A DNA stretch of 64,000 nucleotides from contig NZ_BJND01000038.1 in the NCBI RefSeq assembly GCF_006539505.1, forward strand, positions 43,415 to 107,414, in the 5' to 3' direction. This DNA comes from Streptomyces spinoverrucosus (lineage in GTDB: Bacteria > Actinomycetota > Actinomycetes > Streptomycetales > Streptomycetaceae). This document shows, piece after piece, positions 17,043 through 26,938 of this stretch. The position numbers and the translations under genes were made by a program. Below the pieces are notes generated by a model. The model ran no database searches and was not told where the DNA came from. It worked only from the letters and a program-made list of their open reading frames with translations. The number at the start of each line of letters is the position of its first letter. The first letter of the stretch is position 1.

Positions 17043-17789
17043 TTGAGCGTCCCGTACGAGACGGCAGCGTACGAACCACCCGACGCGCCCGAGTCTCCGG
17101 AGGAGCACCTCGCGCGCCTGCTCGGACGCGCCCTGAACTCGTTCGAGCTGCCCGACGAGACGATAGGGCGGCTCGACAGCGCCCTGGCGTACGACAGTTC
17201 GCTGCACTGCGCGCACCACAGCGCGGGCCTGCACCAGGAGACGTACCGGCACACCTGGCTGCTCGCCGACGGCTCGGCGCTCACCCTCTGGGAGCTCGTT
17301 CACAACACCACGCCGGGCGGCGTCCCGCAGCACGAGGTGTACGTCGACTCGGAGGAGTTGCGCGCCGCGGGCTCCCGGCTCGGGGTGCCGCCGGACACGC
17401 CGGACTTCGAACTGCCGGTGCCGGTGGAGCTGTCGTCGATCCCCATGCCACGGCACGCGTACGTGCCGGACGACTCGGCGGATCACGCCCGTCGGCTGCT
17501 GCGCCGGGCGGAGAACCCGGACCGGCCCGGCGCGCAGACGGCCGCGCTGCTCGCAACGGCGTGCGCCCACCAGATCACGCAGGCCTTCGGGCGCCCCTGC
17601 CGCGCGGGACGCGCGGCGCTGGGTTTCTCGCTGTACGAGCACGCGTTCCTGCTGTGCGACGGGCAGGAGATCTCCCTGTGGGAGGTCGAGCACACGGCCA
17701 CGCCGGACGGACGGCACATGTGCGAGGTGTATACGACCGAGGACGCGGCTCGGGAGGCGATGGAGCGGAGGGCTGCGCAGCTGTCCTGA
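17043..17789 (+). CDS. DUF6227-like protein with internal duplication
   Basis: 248-residue soluble protein starting at TTG after GGGAG. I recognise it tentatively as the Streptomyces family DUF6227, function unknown. It contains two copies of one motif spaced 130 residues apart: HTWLLADGSALTLWELVHNT at 70-89 with HEVY at 97-100, and HAFLLCDGQEISLWEVEHTA at 200-219 with CEVY at 227-230. The protein is therefore two related half-domains, each resembling a small antiparallel beta fold. It stands alone, convergent with the fructose operon. Confidence 0.7.
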   Translation: MSVPYETAAYEPPDAPESPEEHLARLLGRALNSFELPDETIGRLDSALAYDSSLHCAHHSAGLHQETYRHTWLLADGSALTLWELVHNTTPGGVPQHEVYVDSEELRAAGSRLGVPPDTPDFELPVPVELSSIPMPRHAYVPDDSADHARRLLRRAENPDRPGAQTAALLATACAHQITQAFGRPCRAGRAALGFSLYEHAFLLCDGQEISLWEVEHTATPDGRHMCEVYTTEDAAREAMERRAAQLS

Positions 17790-17833
17790 GGGCGGGGCGC
17801 GTACGCGTCGCGCACGCCGGGTCATGAACAAAC

Positions 17834-17874
17834 AGCACGGTCCAGGACCGACCTCGGTCCCGGACCGCGCTGCT
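17834..17874. terminator. Bidirectional hairpin between the duplicated protein gene and fruA
   Basis: Long interrupted stem: AGCACGGTCC pairs with GGACCGCGCTGCT, with inner GGACCG/CGGTCC. It lies 15 bases after the fruA stop on the minus strand and 45 bases after the plus-strand gene. Confidence 0.75.
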
Positions 17875-17889
17875 TTCCTCGCTCGGTGC

Positions 17890-19989
17890 CTACGCCGCCG
17901 CCACCGGCTGCTTCGGCTCCGTCGGCACCGCGACCGGCTCGGGCTCCTTCGCCCCGGGGGCCGGCTTGCGCAGGCCCTTGAGGAGGATGACCAGGCCTGC
18001 CGTGACCGCCGTACCGACCGCGATGGCCAGCAGGTACAGCAGCGGCTTGCCGATCAGGAAGGTGACCCAGATGCCGCCGTGCGGGGCGCGCAGGGTCGAG
18101 CCGAACGCCATGGTCAGGGCGCCGGTGACCGCGCCGCCCGCCATGGAGGCGGGGATGACGCGCAGCGGGTCGGCGGCCGCGAACGGGATCGCGCCCTCGG
18201 AGATGAAGGAGGCGCCGAGGACCCAGGCGGCCTTGCCGTTCTCGCGCTCGGCGCTGGTGAACAGCCGCTTGCGGACGGTGGTGGCCAGGGCCATGCCCAG
18301 CGGCGGGACCATACCGGCGGCCATCACGGCGGCCATGATCTTCATCGCCGAGTCGCTGGGCGCCGCGACCGAGATGCCGGCCGTCGCGAAGGTGTACGCC
18401 ACCTTGTTCACCGGGCCGCCGAGGTCGAAGCACATCATCAGGCCGAGCAGCACGCCGAGCAGGATGGCGTTGGCGCCGGACAGGCCGTTCAGCCAGTCGG
18501 TGAGGGCCTTCTGGGCCTCGGCGATGGGCTTGCCGATGACCACGAACATCAGGAACCCGACGATCGCCGAGGAGATCAGCGGGATCACCACCACCGGCAT
18601 GATGCCGCGCAGCACCGGTGGGATGTTGATGCGCTGGATGCCGAGGACCACGCCACCGGCGATCAGACCGGCGGCCAGACCACCGAGGAACCCGGCGCCG
18701 ATCGTCAGCGAGATCGCGCCGCCGACGAAGCCGGGCACGAGGCCGGGCCGGTCGGCCATGCCGTAGGCGATGTATCCGGCGAGGACCGGGACGAGGAAGC
18801 CGAAGGCCGCGGCGCCGATCTGGAACAGCAGGGCGCCCCAGCTGTCGACCTGGCCCCAGTCGAAGTGCTCGGTGACGGACTTGGCCTCGTTGATCTGGTA
18901 GCCGCCGATCGCGAAGCCGAGGGCGATGAGCAGACCGCCCGCGGCGACGAACGGGACCATGTAACTCACGCCGGACATCAGCCACTTGCGGAGCTTGGTG
19001 CCGTAGCCCTCGCCGGGCTCACCGGCGCGCTCGACGGGGGTCCCGCCGGGCCGGGCGGCGGCCGTGACCTCGCCGCGCGCCGCCTTGCCGCGCACCTCGG
19101 CGATCAGCTCGGCGGCACGGTTGATGCCCGCCTTCACCCCGACGTCGACGGTGGGCTTCCCGGCGAAGCGGTCCTTCTCCCGTACGGGCAGATCGTGCGC
19201 GAAGATCACGCCGTCCGCCGCCGCGATGACCGCCGGGTCGAGCCGGTCGAAGCCGGCCGAGCCCTGCGTCTCGACGACGACCTCGACGCCGACCTCGCGG
19301 CCCGCGTTCTCCAGGGACTCGGCCGCCATGTAGGTGTGGGCGATGCCGGTGGGGCAGGAAGTGACGGCGACGATACGGAAGGGACGCTCGCCGTCCGAGC
19401 CGGTGCCGGAGTCGTCCGAGTCGGCGGACTCGGCGACGGTGGCACCCGTGGCGGCGTCGGCGGAGGCCGCCCCCGACGCCGCCACGGAGTCTGTGGAGCC
19501 CGCGGAAGCGGCCGACTCCGTGTCACCGGCGGTTGCGGCCGCCGGAGTCTCGTCCCCGCGGATGAGCGCCGCCGCGGTCCCCGCGTCCCCGACGGCCCGC
19601 AGCGCGTCGGTGAACTCGGTGTTCATCAGCTGCCGGGCCAGCGCCGACAGGATCCCGAGGTGGGCGTCGTCGGCGCCGGTGGGCGCGGCGATCAGGAAGA
19701 TCAGGTCGGCGGGGCCGTCCGCCGCACCGAAGTCGATCCCGGCCGCGCTGCGCCCGAAGGCGAGCGTCGGCTCGGTGACGTGCTCGCTGCGGCAGTGCGG
19801 GATGCCGATGCCGCCGTCGAGGCCGGTCGGCATCTGCGCCTCGCGGGCGGCCACGTCGGCGAGGAAACCGTCCAGGTCGGTCACCCGGCCCAGGGCCACC
19901 ATGCGTTCGGCGAGAGCGCGCGCCGCCGCTTGCTTGGTGTCGGCGGACAGGTCGAGGTCGACCAGGTCCGCGGTGATCATGTCGCTCAT
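17890..19989 (-). CDS. fruA: Fructose PTS permease EIIABC
   Basis: Membrane permease that imports and phosphorylates fructose to fructose-1-phosphate using the PTS phosphate chain. From the ATG at 19989 (AAGGAG six bases upstream) it has 699 residues. EIIA is residues 1-145 with IGIPHCRSEH, where His65 is the phospho-acceptor. A disordered Ala/Ser/Thr/Asp linker spans about 147-200. EIIB has VTSCPTGIAHTYMAAE with Cys212. EIIC is about residues 340-670, with many membrane helices and a conserved GGPVNKVAY. It is the last gene of regulator-fruK-fruA. The frame stays open to 20142 through a G-rich spacer that is not protein-like. Confidence 0.95.
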   Translation of the reverse strand: MSDMITADLVDLDLSADTKQAAARALAERMVALGRVTDLDGFLADVAAREAQMPTGLDGGIGIPHCRSEHVTEPTLAFGRSAAGIDFGAADGPADLIFLIAAPTGADDAHLGILSALARQLMNTEFTDALRAVGDAGTAAALIRGDETPAAATAGDTESAASAGSTDSVAASGAASADAATGATVAESADSDDSGTGSDGERPFRIVAVTSCPTGIAHTYMAAESLENAGREVGVEVVVETQGSAGFDRLDPAVIAAADGVIFAHDLPVREKDRFAGKPTVDVGVKAGINRAAELIAEVRGKAARGEVTAAARPGGTPVERAGEPGEGYGTKLRKWLMSGVSYMVPFVAAGGLLIALGFAIGGYQINEAKSVTEHFDWGQVDSWGALLFQIGAAAFGFLVPVLAGYIAYGMADRPGLVPGFVGGAISLTIGAGFLGGLAAGLIAGGVVLGIQRINIPPVLRGIMPVVVIPLISSAIVGFLMFVVIGKPIAEAQKALTDWLNGLSGANAILLGVLLGLMMCFDLGGPVNKVAYTFATAGISVAAPSDSAMKIMAAVMAAGMVPPLGMALATTVRKRLFTSAERENGKAAWVLGASFISEGAIPFAAADPLRVIPASMAGGAVTGALTMAFGSTLRAPHGGIWVTFLIGKPLLYLLAIAVGTAVTAGLVILLKGLRKPAPGAKEPEPVAVPTEPKQPVAAA

Positions 19990-20026
19990 CGCGGGCTCCT
20001 TAGCACGCATATCGCCCGTGAGGTGG

Positions 20027-20103
20027 AGTGGGCGGGAGAGGGGACGGGGGTGTTGTGGGGGGTTGTGGGGAGTGCGGGGGTGAGGGAGAGGGGGCCGGGG
20101 GAG
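20027..20103. other. G-rich spacer between fruK and fruA
   Basis: The plus strand carries about a dozen closely spaced G-runs of three to six bases (for example GGGGACGGGGG and GGGGGGTTGTGGGG), the template strand for fru transcription. It is a strong G-quadruplex candidate. The 169-base gap is otherwise without a gene. Confidence 0.6.
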
Positions 20104-20158
20104 CCCCGCCGCACACCTGCCGTTTCGGGATACGCCGGACAAATCGCCGTACGCACGC

Positions 20159-21106
20159 TCATGAGACCGGCTCCTTCAGCTCGCGGTCAACCGGTACGTC
20201 GGAGGTGACCGTCACCGCGGCCGGGTCCAGGTCGCCCGGCGTCGGCATCACGCTGCCGGGCAGCTGGACGGCGGCCGCGCCGTGCGCGATGGCGGAGGCG
20301 AGGGCCTCCGGGCCGCTGCCGCCGGCGATCAGAAAGCCGGCGAGCGAAGAGTCACCGGCGCCGACGTTGGAGCGCACGACGTCGACGCGGGCGCTGCCGA
20401 ACCAGGTGCCCGCGCCGTCCACGAGGAGCTGCCCGTCGGCGCCCAGGCTCGCCAGCACGGCGCGTGCGCCCCGCTCGCGCAACTCCTCGGCCGCCTTCAT
20501 CGCGTCGCCCACCGTCGCCAGGGGCCGCCCGACGGCCTCGGAGAGTTCCTCGGCGTTCGGCTTCACCACGTCGGGCCGCTCCCGCAACGCCTCCAGCAGC
20601 GCACGCCCCGAGGTGTCCAGCGCGATCCGGGCGCCCCCGGCGTGCGCCCGCGCGACCAGCTCGGCGTACCAGGACGGCGCGAGGCCGCGCGGCAGGCTGC
20701 CGCAGCACGCGATCCAGTCGGCGTCCCGCGCTTGCGTGCGCACCGTGTCGAAGAGCAGCTCCTGCTCCCGGGCCGACAGTTCCGGCCCCGGCGCGTTGAT
20801 CTTCGTGAGGACGCCGTCGGCCTCCGCGAGCGCGATGTTCGAGCGGGTGGCGCCCGCGATCGGGACCGGTGCGACCTCGATGCCCTGCGCGTCGAGCAGA
20901 TCGGCGACGAGCGCGCCCGGCGCACCACCCAGGGGCAGCACCGCCACCGTGCGCCGTCCGGCGGCCGCGACGGCCCGCGAGACGTTCACGCCCTTGCCGC
21001 CGGGGTCCATGCGCTCGCCGGTGGCGCGGATGACCTCGCCGCGCTCCAGGGCGGGGACCTCGTAGGTGCGGTCGAGGGACGGGTTGGGGGTGACGGTGAG
21101 GATCAT
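20159..21106 (-). CDS. fruK: 1-phosphofructokinase
   Basis: PfkB-family kinase that converts the PTS product fructose-1-phosphate to fructose-1,6-bisphosphate. The N-terminal ILTVTPNPSLDRTYEV, DPGGKGVNVSRAVAAAG and the ATP/anion-hole GAGDSSLAGFL are the 1-PFK signatures; Asp in GAGDS is the catalytic base. 315 residues is normal. Its ATG overlaps the stop of the upstream regulator (21103-21106), so they are coupled. Confidence 0.95.
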   Translation of the reverse strand: MILTVTPNPSLDRTYEVPALERGEVIRATGERMDPGGKGVNVSRAVAAAGRRTVAVLPLGGAPGALVADLLDAQGIEVAPVPIAGATRSNIALAEADGVLTKINAPGPELSAREQELLFDTVRTQARDADWIACCGSLPRGLAPSWYAELVARAHAGGARIALDTSGRALLEALRERPDVVKPNAEELSEAVGRPLATVGDAMKAAEELRERGARAVLASLGADGQLLVDGAGTWFGSARVDVVRSNVGAGDSSLAGFLIAGGSGPEALASAIAHGAAAVQLPGSVMPTPGDLDPAAVTVTSDVPVDRELKEPVS

Positions 21107-21864
21107 GCGCGCACTACTTCCGTGCCGCCGCGCTCGATGGCGGTGGCGTCTTCGGGGCTCAGCCCAATGTCGGTGATCAGCAGGTCCACATCGCTCAGGT
21201 CGCCGAAGCGGGCGAAGTGCTCCTGGCCGTGCTTGGAGGAGTCGGCGAGCAGCACCACGCGGCGGGCGGCGGCCAGGGCCGCGCGCTTGACGGCGGCCTC
21301 GGCGAGGTCGGGGGTGGTCAGGCCGTGCTCGATGGAGAAGCCGTTGGCCGCCACGAAGACGACGTCGGCGCGGATCTCGCTGTACACCCGCAGCGCCCAG
21401 GCGTCCACGGCGGCGCGCGTACGGTGCCGTACGCGGCCCCCGACGAGATGGAGCTGCATGCCCGGGTGGTCCGCGAGGCGGGCCGCGATCGGCAGGCTGT
21501 GGGTGACGACGGTGAGCGAGGCCTCCAGCGGGATGGCGGCGGCCAGCCGCGCCACCGTCGTACCGGCGTCGAGGATCATCGTGCCCTCGGTGGGCAGCTC
21601 GGCGAGGGCCGCCTTGGCGATGCGGTCCTTCTCGTCGGCGGCCGTGGACTCGCGCTCGGCGAGGTCCGGCTCGAAGTCGAGTCGGCCGACCGGGATGGCC
21701 CCGCCGTGCACCCGGCGGACGAGGCCGGCGCGGTCGAGGGCCTTCAGGTCGCGGCGGATCGTCTCCGCGGTGACCTGGAACTCCTCGGCCAGCGCCACCA
21801 CGTCCACCCGGCCGCTGTCGCGGGCGAGACGGAGGATCTCCTGTTGCCGCTCCGGTGCGTACAT
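21103..21864 (-). CDS. DeoR-family regulator of the fructose operon
   Basis: 253 residues from the ATG at 21864, which has GGAGG eight bases upstream; the frame continues to 21885 but without a ribosome site. MYAPERQQEILRLARDSGRVDVVALAEEFQVTAETIRRDL is the DeoR helix-turn-helix region (segments MYAPERQQEIL and VTAETIRRDLKAL). The sugar-phosphate effector domain has ILDAGTTVARLA and FVAANGFSIEHGL. First gene of the fru operon, so it probably represses its own operon until fructose-1-phosphate appears. Confidence 0.92.
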   Translation of the reverse strand: MYAPERQQEILRLARDSGRVDVVALAEEFQVTAETIRRDLKALDRAGLVRRVHGGAIPVGRLDFEPDLAERESTAADEKDRIAKAALAELPTEGTMILDAGTTVARLAAAIPLEASLTVVTHSLPIAARLADHPGMQLHLVGGRVRHRTRAAVDAWALRVYSEIRADVVFVAANGFSIEHGLTTPDLAEAAVKRAALAAARRVVLLADSSKHGQEHFARFGDLSDVDLLITDIGLSPEDATAIERGGTEVVRA

Positions 21865-21999
21865 GCCCGTTCGCCTCCGATCCATGCCCGAACGTGTGGT
21901 TTCACTTCGGAGGCTACGCCCGGATTTCCGGAAAGTAAACAGGCTCGGACCTCATTCGGACATGAACGGACCCGCCCTCAACGGAAGCGCAAGGTAAAA

Positions 22000-22023
22000 G
22001 GCCCGGCACCTCAGTGCCGGGCC
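22000..22023 (-). terminator. Hairpin terminator of the DHA2 transporter gene
   Basis: GGCCCGGCAC and its exact complement around a four-base loop. On the minus strand TTTTACC follows, 19 bases after the transporter stop. Confidence 0.85.
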
Positions 22024-22041
22024 CAGCTCAGAACGGGTGCC

Positions 22042-23583
22042 TCAATGCACCAGCTCCGCCTCCTTCTCCACCACAGCCACCGGCTCCGACTCCCCCACAC
22101 CGCCATCCACATGCTCCGCAGCCCGCCTCGGCAGCGCGAACATCAGCAGGAAGATCACCACCATCACCCCCGCGACCCACCCCACCGCATGCTGGAAGCC
22201 GTCCACGAACGCGGGCCCCGGCTGCACGGCCTCCGCCACCCGGTCGTCGACCACGCCGAAGAACACCACGGACACGAGCCCGAGGCCGAGCGCGTTGCCC
22301 ATCTGCTGCACCGTGCTGATCAGCCCGGACGCCGAACCGGCGTGCTCGCGCGGCACCTCGGAGAGGATCGCGTCGGTCAGCGGGGCGACGATCAGGCCCA
22401 TGCCCGCGCCCATCACGACCAGCGGCAGCGCCATCTGCCAGGAGGCGATGGCGAGGCCGTACCGCTCGGACTCCCAGATGTAGAGGGCCAGCCCGGCGGC
22501 CATCACCAGCGCGCCCGCCTGCAGCACCCCCCGTCCGAAGCGCGGCACCAGCTTCTGCACCGACACCCCGGCCGCCACCGACACCGCGATCGAGAACGGC
22601 ACCCCGGTCAGCCCGGCCCGCAGCGGACCCCAGCCGAGGCCGTACTGCATATACAGCGTCCACACCAGGAAGAAGATGCCGAGCGCGATCCCGAACACGG
22701 TCTGCACGGCGATACCGGCCGCGAAGCTCTTGACCCTGAACAGCGACAGCTCGATCAACGGGGAGCCGTCGCGCGCCGCCTTGCGCCGCTCGTACGCCAC
22801 CAGCGCGCCGAACACGACGAGCGCGGCGCCCATCGAGACGTACCCCCACAGCGGCCAGCCCAGCTCGCGGCCGCGGGTCAGCGGGTAGAGCAGCATCAGC
22901 AGGCCCAGCGTCACCAGGGCGACGCCGACGAGGTCCAGTTTCAGGGCGTACGGCGCCCTGGACTCGGTGATGAAACGGCGGCCCAGGACCAGGCCCGCGA
23001 TGCCCACCGGGAGGTTGATCAGGAAGATCGGGCGCCATTCGAGGCCGAAGAGGTTCCACTCGGTCAGCAGGGCGCCGAGCAGCGGGCCGGAGACCGCGCC
23101 GAGACCGACGACCGCGCCGAACAGGCCGAAGACCTTGCCGCGTTCGTGCGCCGGGAAGGTGGCGTGCACGATCGCCAGGACCTGCGGCACCATCAGCGCC
23201 GCCATCGCGCCCTGCAGGATCCGGGCGCCGACCAGCATCTCCGGAGTGGCGGCGAGCCCGCAGAGCGCGGACGCGAGGGTGAAGCCGCCGATACCGATGA
23301 GGAAGACGCGTTTGCGGCCGTGGATGTCGCCGAGGCGGCCGCCGGTGATCAGGCCCGCGGCGAAGGCGAGCGCGTAACCGGCGGTGATCCACTGGATCTG
23401 ACTGAAGGAGGCGTGCTCGTGGCGCTGGATCGACGGGATCGCGATATTCACGATCGTGACGTCGACGAGGTCCATGAAGGCGGCGGTCATCACGATCGCG
23501 AGCGCGAACCAGCGACGGCGGTCCGGTCCGGATGCGGCCACGGGCCGAGAGGCCATGGGCTGAGAGGTCTCGGTGGAGGTCAT
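22042..23583 (-). CDS. MFS transporter, DHA2 (14-helix) drug efflux type
   Basis: 513 residues with roughly 14 membrane segments. Family marks are DLVDVTIVNIAIPSIQ in helix 1 (motif D1), GGRLGDIHGRKRVFLIG (motif A) and the motif-C-like VVGLGAVSGPLLGALL. Exports cationic drugs or own metabolites in proton antiport in relatives. It is divergent from the WYL regulator at 23647 with only 63 bases between, so that protein is the likely controller. Confidence 0.9.
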   Translation of the reverse strand: MTSTETSQPMASRPVAASGPDRRRWFALAIVMTAAFMDLVDVTIVNIAIPSIQRHEHASFSQIQWITAGYALAFAAGLITGGRLGDIHGRKRVFLIGIGGFTLASALCGLAATPEMLVGARILQGAMAALMVPQVLAIVHATFPAHERGKVFGLFGAVVGLGAVSGPLLGALLTEWNLFGLEWRPIFLINLPVGIAGLVLGRRFITESRAPYALKLDLVGVALVTLGLLMLLYPLTRGRELGWPLWGYVSMGAALVVFGALVAYERRKAARDGSPLIELSLFRVKSFAAGIAVQTVFGIALGIFFLVWTLYMQYGLGWGPLRAGLTGVPFSIAVSVAAGVSVQKLVPRFGRGVLQAGALVMAAGLALYIWESERYGLAIASWQMALPLVVMGAGMGLIVAPLTDAILSEVPREHAGSASGLISTVQQMGNALGLGLVSVVFFGVVDDRVAEAVQPGPAFVDGFQHAVGWVAGVMVVIFLLMFALPRRAAEHVDGGVGESEPVAVVEKEAELVH

Positions 23584-23646
23584 GTCTCGGAAACTACGGC
23601 CGCATTAGGTCAGATCGTGTCCTACTTCTGCGGCATCCTCGGACTC

Positions 23647-24609
23647 ATGACGACGGACACTCCGGCTCGGCTCCTTCAACTGCTCTCCCTCCTCCAGACG
23701 CCCCGCGAATGGCCCGGCGGCGAGCTCGCCGACCGGCTCGGGGTCTCGCGGCGCACGGTACGGCGGGACATCGACCGGCTGCGCGAGCTGGGCTATCCCG
23801 TGCAGGCCTCCAAGGGCGCGGACGGCGGCTACCGGCTCGTCGCGGGCAAGGCCATGCCGCCGCTCGTCCTCGACGACGAGGAGGCGGTGGCGATCGCGGT
23901 GGGCCTGCGCGCCGGCGCCGGGCACGCGCTGGAGGGCGTGGACGAGGCGTCCGTAAGGGCGCTGGCCAAGCTGGAGCAGGTGCTGCCGAGTCGGCTACGG
24001 CACCGGGTGGCGACCCTGCAGACCGCGACCACGGCACTGACCAGCGGCGACGGACCGAGCATCGCACCCGAGACGCTGACCGTGATGGCGTCGACGGTGG
24101 CCGGCCACGAGCGGCTGCGCTTCGCCTACCGCGCCGGGGACGGCAGTGAGTCGCGGCGCCTGACCGAGCCGTATCGGCTGGTGTCCACTGGGCGGCGCTG
24201 GTACCTCGTCGCATACGACCTCGGGCGCGAGGACTGGCGCACGTTCCGCGTCGACAGGGTCAGCGAGCCGTTCGCGACCGGAGCCCGGTTCACGCCACGG
24301 GAGTTGCCGACGGGGAGTGCGGCGGAGTACCTGCGGCAGTCGATCCGGCGTCAGCAGGAGACGTACGAGGTCACTGTCACGTTCGACGCGCCCGCCGAGG
24401 TCGTGGCGGCGCGGCTGCGGGGGTGGCTGGGGGCGCCCGAGCCGCTCGACGAGGGCCGCTGCATGCTGCGAGGCAGTACGGCCGACGCGGTGGAGTGGGT
24501 GGCGGTACGGCTGGCGATGCTGGGCTGCGAGTTCACGGTGCGTCAGCCGACGGAACTCGTCGAGCACGTACGGGAGTTGGGGGGACGGTTGAGCCGGGCG
24601 GTGGAGTGA
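23647..24609 (+). CDS. HTH-WYL transcriptional regulator
   Basis: 320 residues. The N-terminal winged helix reads ADRLGVSRRTVRRDIDRLRE, and a wing follows (GYRLVAGKAMPPLVLDDEEA). The WYL domain centres on YRLVSTGRRWYLVAYDLGRED, with the WYL triad at W-Y-L, and FRVDRVSEPF. A C-terminal WCX extension follows. Relatives bind small ligands or nucleic acid through WYL and include PafBC and phage-defence regulators. The divergent efflux gene is the probable target. Its 3' end faces the TetR gene 16 bases away. Confidence 0.9.
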   Translation: MTTDTPARLLQLLSLLQTPREWPGGELADRLGVSRRTVRRDIDRLRELGYPVQASKGADGGYRLVAGKAMPPLVLDDEEAVAIAVGLRAGAGHALEGVDEASVRALAKLEQVLPSRLRHRVATLQTATTALTSGDGPSIAPETLTVMASTVAGHERLRFAYRAGDGSESRRLTEPYRLVSTGRRWYLVAYDLGREDWRTFRVDRVSEPFATGARFTPRELPTGSAAEYLRQSIRRQQETYEVTVTFDAPAEVVAARLRGWLGAPEPLDEGRCMLRGSTADAVEWVAVRLAMLGCEFTVRQPTELVEHVRELGGRLSRAVE

Positions 24610-24625
24610 GGGGTCGTCTGCAGGC

Positions 24626-25333
24626 TCACGCCCACCGGAAGTCCCGCAGCGCCGCCAGGTTCCGCAGCGCCAGCTCCGCCGGACCCTCCGGTCCCGTCGC
24701 CGGGGCGGTCCCCGCCGCCCAGGATTCGACGGCCACCCGTACGACCGCACTCGCGACGGCCGCGGTGAAGCGCAGCTCCGAGGACGCGGTACCGGCAACG
24801 TTGTCGTCACTCTTCGTGGCCGCAGGTCCTCCCCTCTCCACCAGCACCTCCACCAACGTGTCCTCCGCAGCCCGGCACACCTCGGCCCACACCTTCCGCA
24901 ACGCCGGGCTCGCCTCGGACATCCGGATCAGCGTCCGCACCCACTCCCAGGACGCCGCCGACACGCCCACGCCCGGCGTCAGCGTGCGCCGTACCGCGTG
25001 CTCCAGGGCCTGGGGGAGGGACAGTTCGCCCGGGGCCTCGCGGACGGCTTCCACCCAGCGTTGGGCGCCGGCCGCGTAGAGGGGGGCGACGGCCTCCTCC
25101 TTGGTGGCGAAATAGCGGTAGAAGGTGCGCGGGGCGATCCCCGCGGCCTGGGCGATGTCCTCGGCGCGGGTGGCGCGCAGTCCGTGCCGTACGAAGAGGC
25201 CCGCCGCCGCGCGGGCGATCTCCATCCGCGTCTCCGCCTTGCGCCGCTCGGTCAGGGAGGAGGACGGCGACGAGGAGGACGAGGAGGACGGCGAGGAACG
25301 CCGGGGCTGCGGTGCTGGGGTGGTGCTGCTCAC
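24626..25333 (-). CDS. TetR-family regulator
   Basis: 235 residues. A Ser-run at residues 14-26 precedes the HTH, which reads RAEDIAQAAGIAPRTFYRYFATKEEAV, a clear TetR DNA-binding domain (recognition helix PRTFYRYF). The C-terminal half is a divergent ligand domain. Its place immediately beside hrdD equals SCO3201 in S. coelicolor, a TetR protein reported to repress antibiotic production when overexpressed; orthology is inferred from position and length. Poly-Ser N-termini of this kind are usually variable. Confidence 0.85.
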   Translation of the reverse strand: MSSTTPAPQPRRSSPSSSSSSSPSSSLTERRKAETRMEIARAAAGLFVRHGLRATRAEDIAQAAGIAPRTFYRYFATKEEAVAPLYAAGAQRWVEAVREAPGELSLPQALEHAVRRTLTPGVGVSAASWEWVRTLIRMSEASPALRKVWAEVCRAAEDTLVEVLVERGGPAATKSDDNVAGTASSELRFTAAVASAVVRVAVESWAAGTAPATGPEGPAELALRNLAALRDFRWA

Positions 25334-25756
25334 GTCGGCAGGCTATGCCCATGTGGCACAATCTGCCATCCGGCGGGCCACCCCGGAGTTCAGGTACGGG
25401 GTGCCCCGCCACCCAGGCATGGCCTCAGCCCAGGAGCGTCGAAAAAGAGCCGGGCCCCGACGCCCGGGGGAAGGCGCCGAAGCCCGGCTCGGGAGGTCCC
25501 GGCGCCGGGGGGAGTGCGTCGGGACGTGGCTTCAGGTGTGTTGCTACGGCAGCTGCTGGTCACATGCGGTGCCGCGGGGCGTGCCGCAGGGACCGTCGGT
25601 GCCCGGGGGCTCACCCTCGGGCCCGAACTACCGTGCCAGGGGTCTTGTTCCCGGCACGCGTCGTTTGAAGCGGCGTTACACGGCCATGTTCGCGCGGGCC
25701 TTCGCCCCCCGGCGTACGCCCCCGCAACGATCGCCGTGCGCCACCTCGGGCGCCCC
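25334..25756. other. Gene-free gap between the TetR gene and hrdD, with a hairpin
   Basis: No credible coding frame. It contains the hairpin at 25442-25491 and otherwise GC-rich sequence. The long distance from the hrdD stop to the hairpin implies an hrdD 3' untranslated region of about 270 bases. Confidence 0.6.
25442..25491 (-). terminator. Terminator downstream of hrdD
   Basis: Read on the minus strand, GAGCCGGGC pairs with GCCCGGCTC across a loop with inner pairing, followed by TTTTTC. Confidence 0.75.
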
Positions 25757-26755
<999 letters not shown>

Positions 26756-26852
26756 GCGTGCTCCCTTGCGATGGTGAGGTCAGCGGGTGGTCCTTCGGAC
26801 ACTCAGCACCCTCTCCGGTATCCCCTGCGGGTGCCCTGCATCCGATGGAAAC

Positions 26853-26879
26853 AACGACTGGAATCAGGACAGAATTCCC
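26853..26879 (-). promoter_or_regulatory. SigR (thiol stress) promoter of hrdD
   Basis: On the minus strand GGGAAT is followed after exactly 18 bases by GTTGTT, matching the SigR consensus GGAAT-N18-GTT. It lies about 100 bases before the hrdD start. hrdD is a known SigR target in S. coelicolor, so thiol-oxidative stress should raise its transcription. Confidence 0.88.
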
Positions 26880-26938
26880 AACCCACCCCTCATTTTTCTG
26901 ATCATGCAGTACCCTGTCCGGCCACGTGAGGAGGACCG

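Noticed and set aside
20282..24609. Large plus-strand frames opposite fruK, the DeoR gene and the DHA2 gene, apparently fused to the WYL regulator
   Set aside because: Only the part from 23647 resembles a protein; the rest is antisense to certain genes.
25390..25614. 74-codon minus frame downstream of hrdD
   Set aside because: It runs through the terminator hairpin and has Arg/Pro/Ala shadow composition.
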